NCBI GenBank assembly: GCA_963761005.1
Contig: CAVXFK010000016.1
Coordinates: 124,001-188,000, forward strand
Length of the DNA stretch: 64,000 nt
Direction: 5' to 3'
Origin: DASWJZ01 sp963761005
Lineage (GTDB): Bacteria > Pseudomonadota > Alphaproteobacteria > Rhizobiales > Afifellaceae
Position 1 is the stretch's first letter. Every line of letters starts with the position of its first letter. The position numbers and the translations under genes are program-made. A model generated the notes under the pieces. The model worked only from the letters and a program-made list of their open reading frames with translations, was not told the origin of the DNA and did no database searches. Below are positions 63,727 to 64,000 of this stretch, one piece after another.

Positions 63727-64000
63727 CTACACACCAGCGAGGGATTGTGAGGGGCGGCGTGGTGTCGGTTCGGCCGTCGGCAATCTGACAACTACGCGAA
63801 AACCCTTGCCATTCGGTGGCGCAGCCAATTCGATCGATCCTTCGAACATCTGGGCTATCTCGGCGACGATCGAAAGCCCGAGACCGCTGCCGCTGGCCTG
63901 TGCGTTGTGCCCACGGCGAAATCGCTCGAACAGCCTGGACACTTCCTCGTTCGCCACGCCGGTACCGTTGTCATCCACGGCGAACACCACCGCGCTCGAG
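63727..64000 (-). CDS. Sensor histidine kinase, C-terminal end (partial)
   Basis: The frame is open past the window edge; about 90 C-terminal residues are visible. It shows the kinase ATPase motifs: N/D box (VDDNGTGV), F box (LFERFRRG), G box (GSGLGLSIV) and the closing GSIELAAPPNGKGFRVVVRLP. It is therefore the catalytic end of a two-component sensor. It converges on the second binding-protein gene with only 3 bases between stops. Confidence 0.9.
   Translation of the reverse strand, partial: SSAVVFAVDDNGTGVANEEVSRLFERFRRGHNAQASGSGLGLSIVAEIAQMFEGSIELAAPPNGKGFRVVVRLPTAEPTPRRPSQSLAGV

Overview
The window looks like chromosomal DNA of an alphaproteobacterium, probably a Rhizobiales- or Rhodospirillales-type soil, plant-associated or marine heterotroph. 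The reasons are high GC content, dense operons with many 4-base ATGA overlaps, Ehu-type ectoine uptake, several NitT/TauT-like ABC systems, a TRAP transporter, and a sphaeroides-heme-protein cluster. The species cannot be named from sequence alone. I saw no tRNA, rRNA, CRISPR array, prophage or intact insertion sequence.

Layout. 0-6.4 kb: a plus-strand catabolic operon (DapA-family lyase/aldolase, split UxaA-type dehydratase, NMT1-like ABC importer, Ldh-family dehydrogenase). 6.5-14.9 kb: ectoine/hydroxyectoine import and breakdown (ehuB-ehuC-ehuD-ehuA-gntR-doeB, facing an M24-like gene, doeA and an aldolase-like gene). 15-22.4 kb: a six-gene complex resembling formate hydrogenlyase/hydrogenase-4, whose large subunit has lost all four cysteines that hold a NiFe centre. 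22.4-23.1 kb: two divergent fluoride riboswitches, each with its own intrinsic terminator; one leads into the hydrogenase-like operon, the other into a DUF190 gene. 23.2-30.7 kb: import and breakdown of shikimate/quinate-type compounds (TRAP transporter, AroE, QuiC), with a GntR regulator and a Gfo/Idh oxidoreductase. 31-33.1 kb: cytochrome b561 fused to a diheme cytochrome, then SHP and a free diheme cytochrome. 33.1-37.7 kb: a TetR gene facing a three-subunit PaoABC-type molybdenum oxidoreductase. 37.9-46.2 kb: an accessory stretch with two very large proteins of unknown function, an HU-like protein and a small broken Cys-motif gene. 46.3-58.8 kb: a PhyH dioxygenase, a Crp/Fnr regulator, and narK-narGHJI with a parvulin, a small protein and nnrS. 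59.6-63.7 kb: an ABC importer with two related binding proteins. The window ends inside a histidine kinase.

The most interesting signal is at 15-23.1 kb: a fluoride-gated, membrane-bound, hydrogenase-like complex that cannot carry a NiFe site, divergently paired with a fluoride-gated PII-like DUF190 protein. Fluoride riboswitches next to formate-hydrogenlyase-like genes are a known association. The absence of the metal ligands suggests that these operons do ion or electron work rather than H2 chemistry.

Several genes (around 1505, 15930, 38203, 39836 and 46061) are interrupted by single-base frameshifts. Four of the five are one-base insertions, so sequence error must be excluded before calling them pseudogenes.
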